Numbered from the stretch's first letter, positions 1 through 14,125 are shown. The stretch: 64,000 nt of DNA from Tubiluchus corallicola (GCA_030141605.1 JAQGDQ010000528.1:25365-89364), one strand, 5' to 3'. A program made the numbers and translations. Notes: generated by a model not told the origin, from the sequence alone.

Positions 1-325
1 TCCAGAAAATGACCAGTTAAAATCATTCCCAGTGCAAATGCATTACTCTATAAGAGAGAGTCCAGAAAATGACCAATCAAATTCATTCCCAGTGCAAATG
101 CATTACACTATATGAGTGAGTCCAGAAAATGACCAGTCGAATTCGTTCCCAGTACAAATGCATTACTCCTATATGAGTGAGTCCAGAAAATGACCAGTTG
201 AATTCGTTCCTAGTGCAAATGCATTACTCTATAAGAGAGAGTCCAGAAAATGACCAATCAAATTCATTACTCTATATAAGTGAGTCCAGAAAATGACCAA
301 TCGAATTCATTCCCAGTGCAAATGC
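1..325. repeat. 60-bp minisatellite, about 5.5 copies
   Basis: Units begin with tccagaaaatgacca and continue through cattcccagtgcaaatgcat and an ATGAGTGAGAG-like end. Five near-complete units of about 60 bp and one shortened unit are visible. The array starts at base 1, so it probably extends beyond the window. No coding potential is apparent. Confidence 0.9.
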
Positions 326-1001
326 TGAACAGAAATGCTAGCTCAGTCTTAATCATTATCTGCTTGTGTGAATCAGGAAGAAATTTGCTTAGTAAACTTG
401 TAATAAAAATGAACAATGTAATTTTCATCAAAAGAAAAAAAATCACTGATATCCAGTGAGTTTGCACACACAAATTGCAGCGTTTGTCACCACCACAAAC
501 ATCATCACCACCATCATCGTCATCATCACCATAATCATCATCATCACCACCACCACCACCACCACCATGAACATCACTGCCATCATTACCAATACACTGC
601 TACTGCAGCTTTAACAAGAATATCTTAGACAACAAAGCCAGCCTCAGCAATTGACAAGCGCTAGCGCGCCAACGGACAAAGTCAAAAACCTTCCTAAAAG
701 CAAAAAACTGTTTGACGAGTAAAAGCGAAACTTGTGTGCATAGCGGATTATCTGTGTGCTTAACGGATTATCTCATTCTTGTTTCACTCTACAGGTGGCA
801 AAGAATGTGGAAATGGTGCTGCAGGCGTTTTAAATGTTTAACTTACACACCAAAGGGTATATATAGAGAAGACATATTAGATTCTAAAGTCTTAGAAATT
901 ACAATGACGGAGTCAGTTAACACAATGAAACTGAATCATCAGGAAAGTAAACAGATGCCAGGGACATTAATCAATTTTGTTTTACTATATTCTGCACTTT
1001 C
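326..1001. other. Spacer with CAC/CAT-rich simple sequence
   Basis: An imperfect CAC/CAT trinucleotide tract lies at about 484-572. The reading frame at 712-1038 runs into the next minisatellite and has no recognisable domain or splice context, so I do not call it a gene. Confidence 0.5.
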
Positions 1002-1666
1002 TGAAAGTTCTATAAATGCAAAGACAAGAACTAGGTAGGACATGAAAGTTCTATAAATGTAAAGATGAGAACTAGGTAAGATATGAAGGTTCTATAAATG
1101 TAAAGATGAGAACTAGGTAGGACCTGAAAGTTCTATAAATGTAAAGATGAGAACTAGGTAAGATATGAAGGTTCTGTATACGTAAGGATGAGAACTAGGT
1201 AGGAGATGAAAGTTCTATACATGTAAAGATGAGAACTAGGTAGGACATGAAAATTCTATAAATGTAATGATGAGAACTAGGTAGGACATGAAAATTCTAT
1301 AAATGTAATGATGAGAACTAGGTAGGACATGAAAATTCTATAAATGTAATGATGAGAACTAGGTAGGACATGAAAATTCTATAAATGTAATGATGAGAAC
1401 TAGGTAGGACATGAAAGTTCTATAAATGTAATGATGAGAACTAGGTAGGACATGAAAATTCTATAAATGTAATGATGAGAACTAGGTAGAACATGAAAAT
1501 TCTATAAATGTAATGATGAGAACTAGGTAGGACATGAAAATTCTATAAATGTAATGATGAGAACTAGGCAGGACATGAAAGTTCTATAAATGTAAAGACA
1601 AGAACTAGGTAAAACACAAAAGTTCCATACATGTAAAGATGGGAATTAGGTAGGACATGAAAGTTC
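1002..1666. repeat. 41-bp minisatellite, about 16 copies
   Basis: Tandem units contain gttctataaatgtaa, then gatgagaactaggtaggaca. The central copies (about 1240-1580) are almost identical and carry aatgatgag, while the edge copies carry aaagatgag and are more diverged. This is the usual pattern of an array homogenised from its centre. Confidence 0.95.
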
Positions 1667-1983
1667 ACATCAAACAAATCCAACCAAATAGCTTTTCAAC
1701 ATGAAGTTTTTATAATTCAACGTTTTTTTGTATAAACATATTTTTATTTAATCATAACATTTGCTACGCACTACAGTTATACATAACTGTTTTCAAATAC
1801 CTTAGGCTGCAATGCAGAAGAAATGCATCTTACGAAATATGGTGCATGGCTACTGAAGATTTTTATAGCTTTTTTCAAAGCAAGCAATGAAGTGACCACA
1901 CGTATTCAGAGTTTTGGAGATTTCTGGTTTCACAGTCTAAACATGATGTTTTTTATTTTTAACAATCAAGCTAAAATTACATA

Positions 1984-2291
1984 AAGCTTATAAACTGAGA
2001 CAAGATTATGCTTATATCCTTACATCTTTATGCAGGGTAGGTTAGTTTGTAATTTACCTGATAGGCCATGTAAAATACAAGTACAGGTAAACAACTCTAG
2101 CAAACCCACACACACAGGGAAACTTCAATTTACCTACATAAAACATATAAACTGAGCCAAGATTATATTTATGTCTTTACATCTATGTGCAAGGCGGGTT
2201 AGTTTACAATTTTAGCTGCTAGGCATGTAAAACAGGTAACATCTAAACAGATCTAACACACCCACCCACCCAGGGAAACTTCAATTTACCT
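1984..2291. repeat. Diverged ~155-bp tandem duplication
   Basis: The two halves (1984-2135 and 2140-2291) share ataaactgag, caagattat, ttacatct, gggttagttt-like blocks and both end with gggaaacttcaatttacct. Divergence suggests an old duplication. Confidence 0.8.
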
Positions 2292-3830
2292 TTGCAAAGA
2301 TTATAAATGTAGGCATTATGATTCATAACAGAGTTCTGATAACAAGCCAAATATGTTATTAAACTAGATCTATATCATCTAGTGTAAAACTGAACAACGA
2401 TCAATAATTGCGTATTTACATTGAACTGATCCTAATGCAATATAAAGTAATGAACACACATGAAACTACTTTCATAACATTCTGAACAAGTCAAATTACA
2501 GACAATAAAAATCCAATAACTACCCCTACTCTGGTTTCAAACATGGCCTGTTCAAGTTAAGTGGCACCTTATTACTGTAGCTAACTATTTTTTGATACTA
2601 CGAAACCAATTCAACATTCCTTTGTTGAAATGCCCCCATCATTCACCATGCTCACGTGGTAAAAAAGCTAAAAATGATCTCTCTCATTTTCCCGACTGCC
2701 TAACAAAACAGCTGCTTAGTATACTAGTGGAGGGTGATTTGGTTTATTTTAAAATAGACAGCTCGGAAATAAAAAAGTCAGCCAGTTTATAAGAACTGAC
2801 TACAGTTTAAAAGATTCTATCATGAGTTGAGAATGTTGAAACATTCCAATGACAGTCAAAATCAGTGAGATCATCAACATAAAATATGCACAAAATTCAT
2901 TCCAGTGCTGTAGGGCATATATCATCCTAAAATGAGAACGCTATTAATTGTAAAAATCAATTTTAATTATAAAATTTATAATTTCATCAAAAATGGATTT
3001 GGAAAATAAAATCTGTGGAAGTAATGACTGAAAAATACAAAAACTTTGCCTTTCCTAACTTGACTCCATCACCTTTTAAATTCACATATACCAGGCTTTC
3101 CTTATTTACAAATAAACATGATTTACTGTCAGATTATTTATTTATTTAAACTGGCAGATCACAAGGGGAGAAGGCATGATTTTGTCCCACATAATAAACG
3201 ATAACGTATTTGAAATGCCAAACTGTTCGCGGCAGATGTTGACTTGTCCTGAATGCTCAATTGTTTCTCCAAGACATCACCAAGCCAGACATACTCAAGT
3301 GACAATAAGTAATTCATGAATCAATCGACGGATGAAGATTTGACGGCGCCAGACGTTTTAATAATGTATATAATCTTCTATTCCATATTTGTCAGTATCA
3401 CTAGAAAAGTGAAATTCATATTCCACAGCAGGAGGGCAACTGTGCCATGTGTTTATGTCACAGCGCACCACAAAAAGCATGAAGATGAAATAACAGAAGA
3501 GAAGAAAAACAGAGAAACACCACAAAAAAATTAGGAGGCAGCAGTGATAATCACAAAAAAGGGCAACAGTAACTGTCTGGAAATTTAACTTAATGGAAAA
3601 CGGAACCCCGCCTTAAGTTGTAACTTAAAACAACCTACCTTATAAAATATAGAAATGAACACTACATTTTCAAGAATAACTACTTATGTGAAAGAATTAT
3701 TACCACAGAAACGTGATTACTACACAGCCACGTGGCGAGTACTTCGCTGCTACATACATTCCATTATTTTAAATCTTATTGACAAGATACAGTAATTTAA
3801 AATTTTACTTAATTAGTGACATGTAAGCTA

Positions 3831-3925
3831 CGATGCTCTGATTATTTTTTCAAACTTTACTAAGTGTTATCTAAATGTGTTGCAAATGACATGAATTAAA
3901 ATGGCTGCACCTAACGGTCATTGTG
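3831..3925. repeat. Dispersed repeat, copy 1 (second copy at 20669-20763)
   Basis: Both copies contain gattattttttcaaa, then a TAAGTGTT/TCAGTGTTG-type block and ttaaaatggct followed by a CTAAC segment. The similarity is in the same orientation and clearly diverged. It is probably an unidentified interspersed element. Confidence 0.6.
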
Positions 3926-4848
3926 GAAGTTTAAACAGACACATTTTCTACAGCATTACTGCCGACGCAAGCTCTGTATGCAAAAAGGCAGTATGTAAGT
4001 GGTATAAAATTTCCAGACGAATTTTTTAAGCTTTATGTAAGTGTAGGGTTTTCCCGTGTTTCAACATTACTTTGTTTTAAAAGTGGGTCCTGTATCAACC
4101 ATAAGGATCCAGTTTATTTATGAGAAACTGAGGCTTTGAGATGCTGAAGTCTGAACAGTAATTCAATGTGTACCTATAAAATGTACATAGTTGTATGTAA
4201 AAATTCTTTATCGAGAAAAATAATTTTTAAACTAAACAGACAACAATAACCATAAAGAGCTATTGATAAATGTATGTTTTTTATGCAAACAAAGAGTTTC
4301 CTTATTGCCTGTCTCCTGCTATGCGTGGTCCGTGTGAAATTTAAAAAATACGTGTCAAGTCCATTTGCCTTGCGTCTAGCTTAGAAATAGCACTTCAAAA
4401 CGAGCAAAGTGACTCACAACAAAAACTATTTCTCTAATCCTATGATGGAATGCCATTTTCAAGCATAAGCTGCTCTTAAATATAACAAAATATCTCAGAT
4501 GCATTTGGAACGGAGGTGTCTAATAGGATTAGTGCTTACCATTGAGCAAGGGCAACCTGCTTCCCACAGACACCTTCAGGAAACGTGTTGCTAGGTAATT
4601 GTACAAGAGTTAATGTTAAACTTTAAACTCTTGAAACGAAATGTTACAATTGATAAGGCAGTAGCTCTATAGAATCACACTTAGATACTCAAGTTACACC
4701 TAGATGGCTCTGATTTTGTTTGAAATGGCCCACTTGTTTAAGATACTGTTCAAATCTGCCTAATTTGGAGTAATCAGCTTAAGTAATTTTAAATAATGTA
4801 TGAATAAGGCAAAGTCAGCACATACAGTGAGTACATCACGGCTATCAT

Positions 4849-4858
4849 AGTCAAGGTA

Positions 4859-4893
<35 letters not shown>

Positions 4894-5380
4894 TTTATTT
4901 TTAAAAACTATGTACAGAATACATTCCCTCTATTTGTATGGAATGTACTAAAATTTGTCTAAAATTTAAAATTTGTTTAAAATATGTTCAAAAATTTCAG
5001 TATTTACAACGTATTAAACCTATTCACATATATATATATATATAATTTAGAATCCAACGCATGAGACACATTGAACGACAATGATCATATACAATAGACA
5101 TAGTTACAAATTATAATCCAACACTTCATACATATATAATAAAAGATAACGAACAACGAACATATAAAAATACGTAGTAACAATAATTTACACACATTAT
5201 GCACAATGAAAAACAGCGAGTATAATAAACATAATTACCAATTCTAATGTAAATTCACATAATCATAAATAAAAACAAAGCAGCATATAGAAAACACGAC
5301 GAGAGTTGTAAAATTTCATCACCAACAGACAGTTTATATACGGACGAAAGACGATAAGAATTCATCCGAGTCAAGGTACA
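4849..5380 (-). mobile_element. Retroelement insertion with 12-bp target-site duplication
   Basis: The sequence agtcaaggtaca occurs at 4849-4860 and again at 5369-5380. Immediately inside the left copy is a (TTA)n tract, which read on the minus strand is a (TAA)n 3' tail. A perfect 12-bp duplication plus a simple-sequence tail at one end is the hallmark of target-primed reverse transcription. The ~508-bp body has no long open frame, so it is either a 5'-truncated LINE or a SINE. Family not recognised. Confidence 0.8.
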
Positions 5381-8300
5381 AATGATTTTTTTATTTGATT
5401 TTGATAATATAAAAAAATTGTTCCTCTAAGTGAGCAAACAAACATAACATTTCTTTGCACAGAAGCCTTCGAACTACATCAACATACAACCAAACCGCAA
5501 GAAAAAATCGTCAAGACATCAACCAGTAGCTTAATAGTGAAGTTCCAACTTGGGCATTGTAATTAATTGAAAAAGGAAAGGGAAATAATGATTTATCTTC
5601 TCAACAATGTAAGTGAATTTAGCGGTGCCTGTTCATGCTGTCAGGTTATTCATAGGTAAAAAAATTTACTATCAGTTTTTACTACAGAACAGGTTTACAG
5701 CAATGTGTGAGCACCTGCGAAATTGAGAATTTGGCTATTGAAAGGTCAATGGAGTGAAAATCTACCCTTGACAACACAATGTACTGAGTAGAAAAGTACA
5801 GGCACATAAAAGACAGAATATTTTTCGATTTCTAATAGACAGAACGGCATTAAATAAGAAATTCTTTGAAGAATTACAACGTTAACATTAGATAAAGAAT
5901 GCGAATAATAAGAAGCAGTTGTCTTTTGAAAATAGTATTGTCAAATTACTATAATGTGCAAATAATAATAAAAAAAGAAAAAAACCTCGCTTGTTTTGCA
6001 AAATAAATTTTGGTCGCTTAGAAAATAAATAAATATTTGGAAAGTAGTCAGGTTTCACACAATTCTTGTAGAAGTAGTGAGTAAAACAACAATTTTCTTG
6101 TTAAAGAATACAGGACAATTTCATGTAAGCACAACTCATGCACCACATCAAGTATGCACAACTCGTGCACCACATCAAGTATGCACAACTCATGCACCAC
6201 ATCAAGTATGCACAACTCGTGCACCACATCAAGTATGCAATGTATAAAAGATGTTATTTATTTGCTTATTTCACACACCAATTATTTTTACAATTTTTGT
6301 GTGCAATTTGGCAAAAAATATTAAAAAAGAAGTTCGAAACTTGGGCAATATCTCATACAAAAATTTCCGTGAAATAGAACACTTTATTATGACTGTACAC
6401 AATGGAGAGAGTATATAGAGTTATGTCTATTGTATTTCTATGTTTTATATTTCTATGTTCTAACTGAGGATACAAATGTATAAAAAACGCATAAAATTAC
6501 TTATTCTCAACTGGAAAAATACAATTAAAGACCAGCCAGCCAATCACACGGTTCTGCTGGTTCAACCTGATGAGAAATGGTCCTTGTCTTCACATATGAT
6601 TCACAAAAACTTGTTATTTACCAGACGGGTGGTTCAGCCAGTCGTATTTATAGATCTATGACAGCAACACCATAGATCTAACACTTGGCCAGGACAGGGT
6701 ATTTAAAGCACCACAGCTCTAACACTTGGCCAGCGTGGATATTTATAACATGCCAGAGTTCCGAGAGACCATTTTACGAAGTCTGTTTCATGTAGAATAA
6801 AAAAACATCACGGACACGTGAAGCAACTTCTGAAAACGAGCCGGGGGGTCGGGTGGGAGTTAGCTATTTTAACTATCAAGCCAGGGAGTAGGGGTTCACT
6901 GTTTCATCCGACAGAAGAAGAAACCATCTCAGGAGTATCAATTTCTAAAAAGACGTCGAAAACTGGGACAGTTGTATGTGAGCTAAACACGGTATGTGTA
7001 ATTGTATATAATTATAGTTAACTGTATCCATTACCACAACAACACTCAAGTAGGCAGATTTCAAGTACCTTACATACCATAGCGTTTTATAGTTCTACAT
7101 ATTACAATCAACACTTTAGTCACTATTTCTAGGACTCAATACTGAACACCAAAACTAATATAAATTCCTTACATAAGTTAAACTTCCAATGAGCAGAGTC
7201 ATGCAATTATGGTTTCTCTTTGACGCATTATACGTGGCAATTTGCAACCAATTGAAGCAAGGCACAATACTGAATAATTTAAAAAGCTTCCAATCAGAAA
7301 ACTTGGACTGCCAGCACAGCAGCTGTTAAAGTATTTCTCTCCCAGCCTTTGTCATTCGATATTCACACTCAACTGAACTGAAAGTTAAAAACCTCTTTGA
7401 AAACGTTTGCTGTTAATATAGCGAAGGCTATTAAAATGGCTGTTGTGGAAACGATGCGGATTGAGGATGAACTTACGAGCAAAAATGTCCAAAAACACAG
7501 AATTTAAGACCGCAAAATTAGTAAAAAAAAATCAAACACACGCACTAATCAATCAATGCAAGTAATTTACACAATTACAATACATTCTGCACAAATTTTA
7601 TAAATTCTTAGCAAGACGAGAATAAAAAATATTCAAATAGCTAAAATATGGAAAGAAAAAACGATTTAGAGGCAAAATCCAGTTCTCACTGTCAAGATAC
7701 ATAAGAAGAGTTTCTAAAGGTCAGATTCAAGGTAAATGAAATGTAAGGCACATTTCAGTTTAATTTCTTGGGACTGCTAACACTTTTAGATCTAGACCGA
7801 GTGCCATCAGGTCAAACTCATTCACCAGGCAACAGCATCACACAGCAATAATTTTATATAAAGCAAAACATAAAGTAATAAATGAGAGAAAAATCCAGGT
7901 GGACATTCAAGTTTCTCCCAACAGACTACGGATCCATTACAAAACGATAGATTAAACAAACCTCGCACGGAACAAATACGCAACTAACAGCAAAAACGTT
8001 TAGTTAATTACAAAATAAAAAGAAAAAAACAGCCAGCATTAATTTAAGTAAAGTGGATGCTTGCTGTAAACTTGATTTTAACACTTCAAATTCTCCAACA
8101 CCAAATCACATTCACAAAACAAACAAAAAATTTGATACGGCAGAAACAAAATAAATTCAAAGTACGAACAATGAAACAGCCAGATATTACACAAATAAAA
8201 ATAAATAAATGGGTCTTTGTCAGCATCTATAGACACTTTTATGACATTTTTACTTTAAGAACATATTACACGAATAATACAATTGTACTTTCAGACCTAT

Positions 8301-8629
8301 AGGGCTTGTGTTCTTTTCTGGCAATGAAATTTGACACAACAAAAGACCGTTGACAAAATGCAGCACGCAGCAAGAAAGGTGGGTCGGTGGGAGGGAACAG
8401 CTGTTTCACAATGTTAACAAAAGGAACCTCTTTGTTCACCGAGAAATTCGGCTGTGCTTATCAAGTTTCTCCTAATAAGCAATTCATACAAAAACAGGAT
8501 TGGCTGACGTTAGTAGTAATAGACTAGCAATTTACGTGGCGTCGATAACATCATATCATTGCATCTTATGAGTCCGTTTCAGAAATTATAAATGTAACTG
8601 GCAGGATTTCAAAATACTTTAGTGCAGGG
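5381..8629. other. AT-rich non-coding stretch
   Basis: Apart from the 27-bp repeat at 6129-6239, I see no supported gene, RNA or element. Short open frames at 6476-6661, 6818-7021 and 8057-8302 have no domain or splice evidence. Confidence 0.45.
6129..6239. repeat. 27-bp tandem repeat, about four copies
   Basis: The unit runs tgcaccacatcaagtatgca followed by caactcg or caactca, alternating between the g and a forms. The alternation suggests a 54-bp duplication step after the first. Confidence 0.95.
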
Positions 8630-9110
8630 CTGCGGAATCGGAGTCAGAATCGTGGAGTTGGGAGTGGGAGTTGTTAAAACTTAGGGTCTTTGAGTTGGAG
8701 TCGGAACACGGAAGTGCACTTATTGTTAGAGGAATCGGTGTTAGAGTCGGTAAAAATAGAAAAACTCAAACACCAGTTACTTTTAACTTTTAATGCATTT
8801 ATGCATAAAGTTCCATATTGGTGTCCCATATTATCCCATACTGGTATCTATGCAACTAGACTGTTTCTCGAACATAAGAAGTAGTGACGAAATGCCACTG
8901 TAGCTAAATATTGAGAGTACTACAAACTATTATATAAAGGCAGGAGTCGAAGTTGGACTCGGGAATTGTGATTTCTAAAATTTTAGGAGTCTCAGTCAGA
9001 GTCAGAGTTGGATTTAAAATTTTAGGAGCAGTAGTCAGAGTCTGAGTTGGATCTTCTAAAATTCTAGGAGTCGGAGCCAGAGGGAGGAGTTTAGTATATC
9101 GACTCCAAAG
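8630..9110. repeat. Degenerate GGAGTC-rich minisatellite
   Basis: Irregular repeats of ggagtcggag, gagtcagagttgga and ggagttgggagt occur in two blocks (8635-8760 and 8940-9110), separated by unrelated AT-rich sequence. The one-sided G/A richness of this strand is distinctive. Confidence 0.75.
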
Positions 9111-9371
9111 CCTGGCTTTAGTGCCAGATAGAACAAAGAAACAAAAATGTTGGCCCTCTGCTGAACAGATTCAGTATTTTAGCAGTCTGAGGAACAAAAG
9201 TAGTTTAATATGGTATCTTTCAGACAAACCACACAAGACATACACTTGGAGGTACAAGTCACACACCTTGAAAACCAATTTGGCCAGCCACAGCTTATGC
9301 TGTAAACGCCTATAAAATATGCCACAGCTTTTTTGATCTTGAATTGAGCAGAACAAATTAAGTAGCCCTTC

Positions 9372-9451
9372 GGTACAGCAGCACTATTATCACATTACAC
9401 TAAATCACGATGGTACAGCAGCACTATTATCACATTACACTAAATCACGAT
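9372..9451. repeat. Perfect 40-bp tandem duplication
   Basis: The unit beginning ggtacagcagcactattatc occurs twice head to tail with no visible difference, implying a very recent duplication or slippage. Confidence 0.97.
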
Positions 9452-10838
9452 GCGACATTAGTTGGTATCAATGAGAAGTCAAAAGTAAAAGATAAATGAC
9501 AAACTTCAAAGTGTAAAGCCAGCAATTAGGACTACCATTAGGAACACATGTACCTACTACACAATCACGAATACAATTAGCGACATTGCTGAAGTCCTAA
9601 TTCACGAAGCCAATAGTTATATAACATTATTTCAAGTAGATGTTGCGGCTACTATGGCGTAGCAGATGGAAAAATGACATTTGCCATAGACCAAAGGCCA
9701 GAAAAGCTGGGTTTACTAAACCCAGGGGCGGTGTGGTGTCCCAGAAAAGCATAGCAGACTTTGCTTGGATTATTTTATGGCAGAAAAGTGGTGACAGACA
9801 AGAGCAGATGTGGAAAATCTGGTAGTGCTGAAACGGAATGTTCCCTGCATGTAAAAAATGCAGCAGCAGCTGAAAATATTAGCTAAGCCAACTCAAGATT
9901 ATAAACTCAAGTCCATAACTTGACAAACTGGGTAAAAATAATGATAGTAGTTGATCTAGTCTACGGTACTACAGTCATGTTAATCTCACCTTCTCACAGT
10001 CATTAAAAATCTATTGAAATTGAAACTAGTTTTGTATGTAGCAAATTGGCACAGCTCATGGGTACATCATTAAATGTCAAAATGCAGCTTTCTCAACTAA
10101 AAACCAAAAACTATTTCATAAATCTTTGCCTTGCAGATGGCTGCTGTTCTGTCTGGTAACTTCAACTTCTTACGAGTAATGAAAGAAAGTGCATTATTAA
10201 TAAAGAAGACGGGATTTTATAACTTTGTTTTACAAAAATTATTCGCGATGTACGTGATTGCTATAAAATTTGTAAAATGCTAAAAACTAAAAACAACCTT
10301 AAGTTGTATTTACCTGGCATTCGGAATGCGTTATCCACCTGCAGAAAAGCTGCGTATTAAAAATCAATAGGAAATAGATGGAGGAGAATATAATGCATAA
10401 CGTAGGTCTAGCAAACGGGTGTATTGAAAACAATTATATTATTTTATCTATTCCACAATCGCATAATGCAGTTGATCTGGTTCTTGATGTCTCGTAAACA
10501 GCACATTAAATGGACATTGTTAAGTTATAGATGACTAGAAGCTATCAAGATACATGATTGCAATGCCAGTTCTCTTTCAAAGAAGTCATCTACAATGTTG
10601 CACTTGTACAAATATTTGCAGAAAACCTCCCTTAACATTCACAACATAAATACAGTTACTTGTGAGCAAATGGTGGCTTCAGAATTTTAATTAGCCTGAC
10701 TCTAAAAAACGTACGACATGAAATTTGAAACAGGCCAATTTCTTATTCGCGTACTTAACCTAAGATCACCCAATTGAAAAACACGAGTTTTGGAAACACC
10801 CATCCTAAACGTAGACTAGTCTTCAGCACTAGGTGGAC

Positions 10839-10905
10839 CATGGCTTCCTGGACATAGCAGTGCATGGCTTCCTGGACATCGCAGTGCATGGCTTCCTGTA
10901 CATGC
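10839..10905. repeat. 24-bp tandem repeat, three copies
   Basis: catggcttcctggacatagc is repeated almost exactly three times; the third copy is truncated and diverged. Confidence 0.9.
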
Positions 10906-12404
10906 AACATATCTGACACACCATCTATGACTCAATATTTGCTGTCAGACACATTCACGATAATTATCGACAAAACACGGCGACGGAACTCTGCCAATCA
11001 ACCAATGCAAACAAAAGCTTAAATTTAACACACAAAGTGATAATTAAAAGAGGCAATCAAAAGCAGACAAGAGAGTAAGACTTATAGACCCTCTGCTAGA
11101 TTTAAATGTCAGATTCAAGAAAAAGACCCATGCAGCATGACTGGCATCAAGCCAAAAATGATTTTGTTTACTAGGAAGAAAACGAACTTTTTATTTTAAA
11201 ATTTTATGTAACCTTCAAAGATTTTTTTTGTAAGAAAGCATGATGTTGCTTTAGAGAAATATACTGTCAAGCTACTGGATAAACACGCCTAGTGAATTAA
11301 CAAAACCACTAAACTAAATGAATTCAGCAACATCAGAACTTTAGGGTTTCATTCCGCTTGATCTCCAAACCACTTTGCAAGCTGCAATTGTAAACTTTTC
11401 ACGGCTAACGACTCCCGTTCTGATCAATATGGAAATTCCACAAAGTTCTCAGAATATTGGAATTATAATTGTTTGAAACTGTGACTAATTAACGACCATA
11501 CTAAAAGATGTCCAACGAAACAGACATTTTGTCAGAAGCAACAGTTACGCAACTTATACAGCCAGCAAACCAAAAAAGGATGGAATTAAATAGACCAACA
11601 CTCTTGCAAATATAGCAGATGACGACAACAAATTCTGTGAGAAACTAGAAACTTTAATCAATAATATTGCTGCAAAATGCACTAAGAATAAAATCACGGA
11701 TGTTGTACATTGCTTGCCCCATACAGTCAACTCAAGATCTTCTTCACTTTTTATAAAAAAAAACAATAATTAACAAATCGTGAACTTAATATAGTTTTAA
11801 TCGCGCCCTGGGGTCTTTATGCTAAAATCCAATAATATGGCTATCTTAGATGTCTGGTCAATCCCAACAAATATGGAATGTTGGGCACCAATTCAACTGA
11901 GCGATCGTGTGATCTTTCATCACATCTGCTCGTATTTGTCTGTATAATATGCCCTAACATGTACTATCTTATTACAAGTCGTGTATTACACTTCATACAC
12001 CTATGCAGTGTTGCCTGCGATGCAGCGTGGCCCATGAAGAGCAAAATCTGGAAAGCCGCAAGTCATTAATAGCTAAAATGGCCTAATACTATGGTTAGTA
12101 CCCATTGTTAAGTATCGAATTTGAAGAAATAACCTACTTAGTATTAGGGGCAAATATGTCAGTATACTGGCCCATAACACGAATGTGCAGCAACTGTACA
12201 GCCTGCACTTAAGATCTTACTCCAAATAAAATTCAAACGTTAGTTATCAAAACCTGTGGTTGCCCACAGCCAAAACTAGGCCTCACAGTAGACACATATG
12301 CAGGTGCACCACAGTCCGTTATAACTTATAAGTGTACCGCAGGTACGCAAGATTGCAAAAAAATTGTACCGCATTAACGCTAGAACTTACGTGTTAACAA
12401 AAAA

Positions 12405-12583
12405 TGACGTCAGCACAATAAGCATGCACTAAAAACTGCGTCGATTAAAACTTTGATTATACAAAAAGTAAGCTAATAATACAAATACCGGTATAATTTT
12501 CAGTCCACTCCACACTGCTTTAGAAAAAGGGCACGCCTTGAAGACCACAGCACATGAATGGCCGCGCACACGCCATGACGTCA
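12405..12583. promoter_or_regulatory. Two CRE-type palindromes (TGACGTCA)
   Basis: The full CREB/ATF palindrome occurs at 12405-12412 and again at 12576-12583, 171 bp apart, in a locally CpG-richer patch. The octamer is seen directly. A regulatory role is inference, since no gene start is recognised nearby. Confidence 0.3.
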
Positions 12584-13531
12584 CGCAAACTCCTACCAGG
12601 CGCAATCAATGGCTCCAAACGCAAAACAGGTAATATTACCAAGATTGGCCACAGTTGTAATGATGAAAACGAGTTATTGCAATTTTTTCAGTATTTAGAA
12701 GGTGCCAATTGCCACGGGAGTTACTGTCAATCTGCACCACTTATCTCGAAATGATCTTATTTTTTCTCATAAAAAATTTACTTTCCTTGGTCACGCACAT
12801 GCCATTTATAAATATCAGCCTAGAGAAGATTTGTTAGGCCTAGCCAACTTTAGCTAAATTACAGTATTATCACTTAGTAATTACACATTTGTCTCATACT
12901 TTAAATTAAAATTCAATTTTAGGTACTGTAGATCTGTTGTACGTAAACTCAAATCTGCATTATAACAAATTTTTAGGTTTTTTTTACTATTTTGCTGTAC
13001 TTTCATATACCAGAAAGCGAAGTTTCACATCTAGTTGGAATTACTCAATGATTGTAATCACCTGGTTGAATTATATGAAATTAAGGCTGCAAGTTTTATA
13101 GTTATATAATATAATTATAATACGAACCTCGAAAGTTGCACAAACTGAACCCATGTTTTTGCTGCCATCTGCTGCGCGACAACAGAGTTAAAATAATGAT
13201 TTCACAGATGGACAGAATATCATCTTTATTACCATTACACAGAATAACAATAGATACATGTCAAGTGTATGCCGAGACAGTTACCATGCCAGTAATTTAT
13301 CACAGATAAAAAAACTGATTTTGGTAATCCCGTTTAACAAAAAACACGTAAAAATACTAATCTAAAGCTAGCAGAATAAACCAAAAACAAAAGTTAGTCA
13401 CACAATTAAGACTATCCATATTAATTAATAAAGGATTAATTATTTAAGCACACAAAGAATATTTCAACCACATAAAGAATATTTTAAGCACACAAAGATA
13501 TTTTACTCTGCTTTTCATATTTAAATACATT

Positions 13532-14060
13532 AACAACATCAGCAAACCATTCCAGAATAACAGATTTACCTTTTTTCCAAATCCTATCGTTAATTCCAGA
13601 ACAAGCAATCTAAAACAAATTAGGACAAATACCCACTATGGAACGAACTCTGTAATCAAACAAGCAATTCTACTTTGGAATTCTCTACCATTACAGGTTA
13701 AACAAATCGAGTCCCTATCAGCATTTAAAATAAAATTAAAATCACTAACATTAACCAGATATGAAATACCATCACACCAGTACGACAACATACACACTAA
13801 TTCAGAATTCATATATCCACGGCCATATTAATTAAATCACAGGTTTTTTTTCATTTTTTGTGCATAGTTGTAAATATGTTTGATTTTATTCATCGTTACT
13901 TTCCATTACTGCACAGTAGTTTAGATTGCACTGACGCATTTGCCTTTAGCAGTGTAAGTTTTTATTAAATAACACTGAACTGATTGATCATCTTTGTAAA
14001 GTTTTTAGTGATCAGTGATCAGTCATCAGTGATTATCAATGTATTTTAATTCAAATAAAG

Positions 14061-14108
<48 letters not shown>

Positions 14109-14125
14109 TAGATAGATAGATATCT
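13532..14125 (+). mobile_element. 3' end of a non-LTR retrotransposon (reverse-transcriptase ORF tail)
   Basis: The frame 13532-13831 encodes the characteristic C-terminal tail of LINE-type reverse-transcriptase proteins: an RTN-x-HYG-like segment, then LLWNSLPLQV, then a serine/leucine stretch of the SLSAFKIKLKS type, ending at TAA 13829-13831. Chordate and invertebrate CR1/L2/Jockey-like elements share this arrangement. A ~230-bp 3' UTR follows with an aataaag motif and a terminal (TA)n plus (GATA)n tract. The 5' part is missing, as is usual for LINE copies. Clade assignment needs a search. Confidence 0.75.

Larger units (their letters stand above)
1667..4848. other. AT-rich non-coding stretch
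   Basis: A diverged ~155-bp tandem duplication (listed separately) and one member of a dispersed repeat at about 3831-3925 lie here. Open frames at 2592-2792 and 3316-3534 lack splice or domain support. Nothing else is recognised. Confidence 0.5.
9111..13530. other. Non-coding stretch with two short duplications and two CRE-like sites
   Basis: It holds a 40-bp duplication (9372-9451), a 24-bp triplication (10839-10905) and two TGACGTCA palindromes near 12.4-12.6 kb. Several open frames of 60-80 codons have no domain or splice support. Confidence 0.45.

Noticed and set aside
1002-1666. CRISPR array
   Set aside because: Units are contiguous minisatellite copies with no unique spacers, and the DNA is plainly eukaryotic.
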